Source of the DNA: Fervidobacterium_A thailandense
GTDB taxonomy: Bacteria > Thermotogota > Thermotogae > Thermotogales > Fervidobacteriaceae
Length of the DNA stretch: 64,000 nucleotides
NCBI RefSeq assembly: GCF_041505935.1
Contig: NZ_CP140110.1
Direction: 5' to 3' (one strand)
The notes beneath the pieces were generated by a model. The model had not been told where the DNA came from and did no database searches. It was given only the letters and a program-made list of their open reading frames with translations. A program made the translations under genes and the position numbers. Shown here one piece after another: positions 59,765 to 64,000 of this stretch (within the stretch, counting starts at the first letter, position 1; every line of letters starts with the position of its first letter).

Positions 59765-60883
59765 ATGTACACCCTCGAAATCGGTGTCGAAAGGCTGAAG
59801 GAAGCGGTAAAGAAGGCTGACAAAACGTGTGGTACCTTGGAACCAACCAATCGCAAGTTGGTCTTCACCGTAGCCAACGAAAAGCTTTATGTACTGGCAA
59901 CCGATGGTTGTCTGACGGGAATTTTTGAGATCTCACCTTTCATTTTCTCGAAGGCGTTTTCGGCCTTCGAAGTTCCACTCGACGTGGTAAAGCAGTTCCT
60001 TTCCGAGTTATCCGGCACGCTCATTTTTAGCTACCAAGACCAAATTCTAACGCTCAAGTGCTACAGCGAAACACTGAGGTTAAGAACATCAAGACCCACG
60101 CTACAGAATCTTCAAGACCCTCACTTTAGCAGGGAGATAGCGACTTACTTACGTAAACCCCTAGCTTTTCTAAGGGTCAATCGCAGACGTTTCATATCGT
60201 CCCTTGACTTTGTTTCCGCCTACCTGGAGGAAGGCACGAAGGTGGATGTGGTTTTTCATGGAGGTGACATCCTTCTCTTCTCCGAATCTTCCGGTGTGTT
60301 GACGCATTCGAGATTGCAAAGTTTTGAAAATGACTTAGATGACTTAGATTCTGTTTGGTCAGCCTACGCCCCGTTGAGCATCCCGTTCGTGTCCAGTCGA
60401 CATTTGATAAAAGCGCTCGAGGTTGAACAAGTGGAGGAAATCGAACTGTGGGAGGAGAGGGGAAAACTCCTCGTCGCCGGCCAGAGTCTGTACATCTCCT
60501 GCGCCGACAAGCCGGAACTTTCGCACCTGGAGATACTCGGATTACTTCGCAACCTCACACCCCAAGGACGAATCCCCACCAGGAGTTTACAAAAGGTACT
60601 CAGACGAGCCCTGATAGCGGGCAGGTATTCGGAGGTGGATATCCAGTCAAGGCACGGCCAACTAACTTTTATCTCGCACCACGGTAGTATAACATACAAG
60701 GCCTCGTTGGAAACGTCAGTGGAAGCAAACTTTTCGGTCAAGGCCCGGGCTTACGTACTTAGAACGGTCCTTGGAAGATTGAACTCTCAGAACACGCTCA
60801 TTTCAGTCGAAGGTCAACACGTGATCTTCTACTCGCCATCACTCACCATGTTCATCCTTCTTAGGAACCAGTTTGCCGAGTGA
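59765..60883 (+). CDS. Divergent DNA sliding-clamp-like (DnaN fold) protein
   Basis: The 372-residue length matches DnaN (about 366), and three successive domains resemble it by pattern. Domain 1 (1-120): LYVLATDGCLTGIFEI and FEVPLDVVKQFLSEL, like ATDLETG and VPGDVIQKMVKVL. Domain 2 (about 125-270): LRVNRRRFISSLDFVSAYLE and IPFVSSRHLIKALE. Domain 3 (about 272-372): RIPTRSLQKVLRRALIAGRYS and the final HVIFYSPSLTMFILLRNQF, in place of the clamp's MPIRL end. The usual charged DNA-lining pattern and the DnaN end (PVRL-type) are not well kept. I infer a clamp paralogue or a relative with a new role. It overlaps the convergent rod-binding gene by 45 bases. Confidence 0.7.
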   Translation: MYTLEIGVERLKEAVKKADKTCGTLEPTNRKLVFTVANEKLYVLATDGCLTGIFEISPFIFSKAFSAFEVPLDVVKQFLSELSGTLIFSYQDQILTLKCYSETLRLRTSRPTLQNLQDPHFSREIATYLRKPLAFLRVNRRRFISSLDFVSAYLEEGTKVDVVFHGGDILLFSESSGVLTHSRLQSFENDLDDLDSVWSAYAPLSIPFVSSRHLIKALEVEQVEEIELWEERGKLLVAGQSLYISCADKPELSHLEILGLLRNLTPQGRIPTRSLQKVLRRALIAGRYSEVDIQSRHGQLTFISHHGSITYKASLETSVEANFSVKARAYVLRTVLGRLNSQNTLISVEGQHVIFYSPSLTMFILLRNQFAE

Positions 60884-61219
60884 TGAGAGCGAGTTTAGAA
60901 TTTTAAGAGACTCCGACCTGTCAACTTGCTGATCCTTAACTTGCTTGCCACCAAGACTTTTGTAGACCATATCCGAGACGGATTTCAGGTCCGTTCTTGC
61001 GGCCTTTAGCGCGTACTGCTGGAGCAACATTTCACGAAACCATCGCTCACCAAAACTCTCTTGTATCAACCCCGACTTCGGTATCGTATTGTACATCTTT
61101 TTGAAAATTTCGTATATGTACCACGCGGCGAATTCCTCGGATACTTTCCTCAACTTTGCCTGGTACTCCGGAGAGGATGTGTCAAGCTTACCCAACTGGG
61201 TAGCATTGCCCAGTTTCAC
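60839..61219 (-). CDS. FlgJ-like rod-binding protein
   Basis: This 126-residue protein matches the N-terminal rod-binding (rod-capping) domain of FlgJ without the muramidase domain. Telling stretches are KVSEEFAAWYIYEIFKKMYNTIPKSG and ESFGERWFREMLLQQYALKAAR, followed by a polar tail. It would help assemble the flagellar rod. The start is GTG after GGGAGGG. It follows flhB by 33 bases. Its last 15 codons overlap the end of the convergent clamp-like gene. Confidence 0.75.
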   Translation of the reverse strand: MKLGNATQLGKLDTSSPEYQAKLRKVSEEFAAWYIYEIFKKMYNTIPKSGLIQESFGERWFREMLLQQYALKAARTDLKSVSDMVYKSLGGKQVKDQQVDRSESLKILNSLSSLGKLVPKKDEHGE

Positions 61220-61251
61220 GTTCTACCCTCCCAAAAACTCCAATGAAAAGT

Positions 61252-62376
61252 TTAGAGTCTCTCCCTGGTTTCTCTCAACGAGTAAACGTACGCCAAAACC
61301 TCCGCTACGGCTTTGTAGAGCCTTTCGGGAATCGGTTCACCAAGCTCGGTACTGTAGTAGATTTCCCTGGCAAGCTTGGGATTACGAACGATAGGTATCT
61401 CGTATTCCCTTGCCACCTCTATTATTCTCTGTGCCACCCTGTCGACTCCTTTGGCAACCAAAATCGGTGCGAAATCCCTTTCTGGGTCGTACCTCAGCGC
61501 ACAAGCGAAGTGGGTTGGGTTTGTGATAACAACACTCGCCTTTGGGACTTCCTGCATCATTCTGTGCATTGCGTACTGCATCATTATCTGCCTCTGGCGT
61601 CTCTTCACTTCCGGGTTACCTTCAATTTCCTTGAACTCTTCCTTCACCTCGTGCTTGGTCATCATTATGTTCTTCTCGTACTCGTACCTCGAGTAGTAGT
61701 AATCTGCAACGGAGATAACGAGTAGGGCGATCGCGCATTTTATTATGAGTTCGGAAAAGACATCCCAGAGGATCAACGTTCCATCAATCAGGTTGCTGTT
61801 TACAGTCAAAAGAACGTCGTTGAACCGGCCACGGACAACAGAATAACCCACCACACCAACGATGACCAATTTAAAAATCGCCTTGGCAAGTTCGAACAGG
61901 GATCTCAACGAAAACATTCGTTTCAAACCGGTGATGGGATTGAGCCTACTCAAGTCGAGCTTCAGAGGTTTAAGCGTGAATAGAAATCTGGTCTGTATTA
62001 AACCAACTATCAGAGCGAAGAGGGCGGCACCGAAGATAATGAAGGACATGTAAATGAAGGTATCCCGAAAGGATTGCGATAGATAAATCCAAAAGTCCTC
62101 GAATGCTCCAAGGTCCCTCTCACCAATTTCGAACACCTCGTGCGTGCCGTTAAGGATGGAGGAAAGAAGTCCCTTGCCAAGCAAGAGGAAAACAAAAGAA
62201 ATCGCGAGAAAAGAAAGTCCCGACGTGAATTCCCTCGATATCGGGACCTGACCTTCTTCCCTCGCTTTCTGTCTCTTACGTGGCGTTGCCTTCTCCGTTT
62301 TGTCCGGATCGGCAAAGAGCTGGATGTTGATGCTAAAACCGTTTATGATGCTTCCTTTCTTATTCGGAAAATTCAC
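61252..62376 (-). CDS. flhB: Flagellar export-gate switch protein FlhB
   Basis: FlhB sits in the flagellar type III export gate and switches substrate class by self-cleavage. The 374-residue protein has an N-terminal QLFADPDKTEKATPRKRQKAREEGQVP, four membrane segments and the cytoplasmic domain with the autocleavage motif NPTHFACALRYD. GTG at 62376 overlaps the fliR stop (GTGA) and follows GCGGAG at a slightly long spacing; the frame continues upstream into fliR, but that part has no family match. Confidence 0.94.
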   Translation of the reverse strand: MNFPNKKGSIINGFSINIQLFADPDKTEKATPRKRQKAREEGQVPISREFTSGLSFLAISFVFLLLGKGLLSSILNGTHEVFEIGERDLGAFEDFWIYLSQSFRDTFIYMSFIIFGAALFALIVGLIQTRFLFTLKPLKLDLSRLNPITGLKRMFSLRSLFELAKAIFKLVIVGVVGYSVVRGRFNDVLLTVNSNLIDGTLILWDVFSELIIKCAIALLVISVADYYYSRYEYEKNIMMTKHEVKEEFKEIEGNPEVKRRQRQIMMQYAMHRMMQEVPKASVVITNPTHFACALRYDPERDFAPILVAKGVDRVAQRIIEVAREYEIPIVRNPKLAREIYYSTELGEPIPERLYKAVAEVLAYVYSLRETRERL

Positions 62377-63161
62377 ATACCGAAGATCTCCGCTAAATAC
62401 GGTTCCAGTCTTTCCATGAACTTGGCAATCAACTCTACCCATACGGGAATCATCCCCACCATCAGTAGGAACAATATCATCGTACTTGCGGGCATCGCAA
62501 CCATGAAGACGTTCATCTGCGGCACCAACCTCGAGAGTATCCCGAACAACACGTTCACCAGAAACATGAGTCCGATGATGGGCAATGCTATCTGTAGAGA
62601 AAACAGGAAAGATTCCCAGAAGATCTTGAAAAAGCTCGCTTCGAACTTGTCAAACGGCAAAGTTGTAAGAACCAACGGGAAAACCTTTGTTGAGTCGATA
62701 ACCCCCTTAAGGATGAGCAAATGACCTTTAAGGGAGACGAAGATGTACAGTCCCATGAGGTACAAAAACTCACTCGTCAAAGGAGACTCTTCCATAGTTG
62801 GGTCGAGTGAACCGCTGACGTTGAAACCCGACTGGATACCGAAGATTTCGCTACCAACATAAAGCGCACCAACTATCGTGTAAGCGATTAGCCCGAGGTA
62901 GAACCCCACGAAGAGGTTAAACAAGACTGACAATACCAATGTGCCCAACGGCAGAGTGATAGGTACCATCGTACCAATGAGCGGGAGACACATGTACGAA
63001 AGGGCGATTACGGTAACAATTAAAATCTCCGTCGGTATAGAAAAACCCGCGAACATCGGAACTATCAGCATCATTCCCGTTAAACGCGAGAGGATCAAGC
63101 CGAAACTCAACGCGTACTTTTGAATGAGTTCGTAGATTGTGTACAAATAGCATCGCCCCAC
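62373..63161 (-). CDS. fliR: Flagellar export-gate protein FliR
   Basis: FliR is a membrane component of the export gate. The 262-residue protein has about six membrane segments, starting with FGLILSRLTGMMLIVPMFAGFSIP and containing GEIFGIQSGFNV-like GSEIFGIQSGFNVSGSLDPTMEESPL and LPIIGLMFLVNVLFGILSRLVPQMNVFMVAMP, which are family hallmarks. The GTG start lacks a convincing ribosome site; TTG five codons later is an alternative. It overlaps flhB by four bases. Confidence 0.94.
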   Translation of the reverse strand: MGRCYLYTIYELIQKYALSFGLILSRLTGMMLIVPMFAGFSIPTEILIVTVIALSYMCLPLIGTMVPITLPLGTLVLSVLFNLFVGFYLGLIAYTIVGALYVGSEIFGIQSGFNVSGSLDPTMEESPLTSEFLYLMGLYIFVSLKGHLLILKGVIDSTKVFPLVLTTLPFDKFEASFFKIFWESFLFSLQIALPIIGLMFLVNVLFGILSRLVPQMNVFMVAMPASTMILFLLMVGMIPVWVELIAKFMERLEPYLAEIFGM

Positions 63162-63184
63162 GGATACTCAATTTAAAACAATGA

Positions 63185-64000
63185 CTACACTTTATTATAC
63201 CATTCCCCGAATCTTCCGAACACACCGAAGTATAAACCCGCAAGTAAGGAAATCGGACTCACCAATCCGATGGCCAACTTCACGTTGTTACCCAGCAGTG
63301 CACTGTAGCCCGACGCTAAGAAATCACCTATTGCCCACGCAAATCCCATTGCCACGGAGGAGGCAAGTGCTTTTCTGTGCGGGAGCATTTCCTGGGCTTG
63401 AACAACGTTTGCGGACATCAAAAGGAACGCGCAGAAGTCGAAAACCAGGAATGAAAAGATTAAGACGCGAAAATCACTCCACAGAACCAGTAGCAACGAG
63501 GACAGCGACATCCCCGCGAACGCAACAAGGTCCTGCCTTTTCGCACCGATTTTTCTCAGCAGCAGTACGCCAACATAGTTCGAAACCGCACCTACCAACA
63601 TCCCCAACGTAAGTGCCAGCCCGGACAATTTTATCGAGTATCCATGTACCCTCGTTATCAACACCGGCGTAAAGGTGTGCACGATCGACGTGGCAAAGCT
63701 ACGCACCGTTACAACTGCAAGTATCGGAAGCAGGACAAAGAGCTCGCGAAGTCTTCCACGCTCTTTCAAACCAGTTCCCATCGTGGTCGGAACTTTGCGG
63801 ATTAAGATCCCGAGTAGCACGAAAACTAAACCGAGTAACCAGAGGTGGGCGATACCTCCGAACCTCGAAACGTACATGGTTATGAATATGGGCCCGAACG
63901 CAGCTCCTAAGGTACCGGCTATCGAGAAAAATGCAACGTCCGAACCACTTCGTTCCCCGGCAATCGCCGCACCGAGCGGATGGAAGGCCGAATTTGCAAT
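63185..64000 (-). CDS. MFS transporter, C-terminal part (runs off the window)
   Basis: The frame is open from base 64000 to the stop at 63185 (271 codons), so the start lies outside the window. The visible part begins NSAFHPLGAAIAGERSGSD, a stretch like that of fosmidomycin-resistance-type MFS proteins, then has about nine membrane segments ending with LAGLYFGVFGRFGEWYNK. An internal ATG at 63877 is not the start, because the family sequence continues upstream of it. It ends 23 bases before fliR. The substrate is unknown. Confidence 0.8.
   Translation of the reverse strand: MANSAFHPLGAAIAGERSGSDVAFFSIAGTLGAAFGPIFITMYVSRFGGIAHLWLLGLVFVLLGILIRKVPTTMGTGLKERGRLRELFVLLPILAVVTVRSFATSIVHTFTPVLITRVHGYSIKLSGLALTLGMLVGAVSNYVGVLLLRKIGAKRQDLVAFAGMSLSSLLLVLWSDFRVLIFSFLVFDFCAFLLMSANVVQAQEMLPHRKALASSVAMGFAWAIGDFLASGYSALLGNNVKLAIGLVSPISLLAGLYFGVFGRFGEWYNKV

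Noticed and set aside
1..64000. CRISPR arrays, tRNA or rRNA genes
   Set aside because: No regularly spaced direct repeats of 24-37 bases with unique spacers and no tRNA T-arm/CCA patterns or rRNA motifs were noticed in the gaps between genes.

Overview
The window reads as a chromosome segment of a thermophilic member of the Thermotogota, most likely Fervidobacterium or a close relative. The reasons are a 59-residue [4Fe-4S] ferredoxin with the cysteine pattern of Thermotoga ferredoxin, a complete Mbx-type respiratory locus, a CheX-type chemotaxis phosphatase, and base composition that looks higher than that of Thermosipho. The genus is an inference from family resemblance, not from a search. 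The window opens exactly at the dnaA start codon.

Layout. 1-10.7 kb: dnaA, ferredoxin, an unrecognised membrane protein, an insertion sequence with a zinc-ribbon DDE transposase, a nucleoside-type BMP/ABC uptake operon, a YjbQ-family gene and the HU gene. 10.7-11.8 kb: a scar region with the frameshifted tail of an HD-GYP gene, a strongly structured RNA-like element and small or doubtful ORFs. 11.8-15.0 kb: proA-proB-proC on the minus strand. 15.0-19.5 kb: one copy of a dispersed repeat, a broken CHASE2 sensor gene, and a plus-strand set of a second YjbQ-like gene, a PAS/sigma-54-type activator and an MFS transporter. 19.5-24.7 kb: three exported proteins, one with a beta-propeller and a dockerin-like tail. 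24.8-29.4 kb: RNase H-like, EcfT, lytic transglycosylase, SAM hydrolase, M20 amidohydrolase and peroxiredoxin. 29.8-41.0 kb: thirteen-gene Mbx locus ending in a NuoI-NfnB/GltD fusion, then a ferritin-like gene. 41.1-53.7 kb: a long minus-strand series (fliF, fliG, exonuclease, PhoH2, an unknown gene plus Rad50-like ATPase, pyrH, ylqF, cheX, mtnN, rluD-like, DUF5693). 53.8-60.9 kb: a plus-strand housekeeping run (DUF177, rpmF, plsX, glmS, clpX, tsaD) ending in a divergent sliding-clamp-like protein. 60.8-64.0 kb: flagellar fliR-flhB-rod-binding protein, and an MFS gene that runs off the window.

How it works together. The Mbx locus joins Mrp-type antiporter subunits to hydrogenase-like and Nuo-like electron-transfer subunits, so ferredoxin and NAD(P)H oxidation or reduction can be tied to an ion gradient. 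The flagellar genes are split into two sets on either side of the housekeeping run. Many adjacent genes overlap by ATGA or TGATG, which suggests compact operons with translational coupling. For many genes the most distal start codon lies upstream of a clear Shine-Dalgarno sequence; in those cases the start just after that sequence was chosen and the reason is stated.

Most noteworthy: the structured RNA-like element at about 11.08-11.28 kb; a roughly 50-base HD-GYP-derived segment found at the junctions of two different elements, apparently acting as a promoter for each; a divergent DnaN-like protein beside tsaD; a 104-base dispersed repeat that supplies the end of one protein; and a twin 19-base palindromic repeat in front of the Mbx locus.
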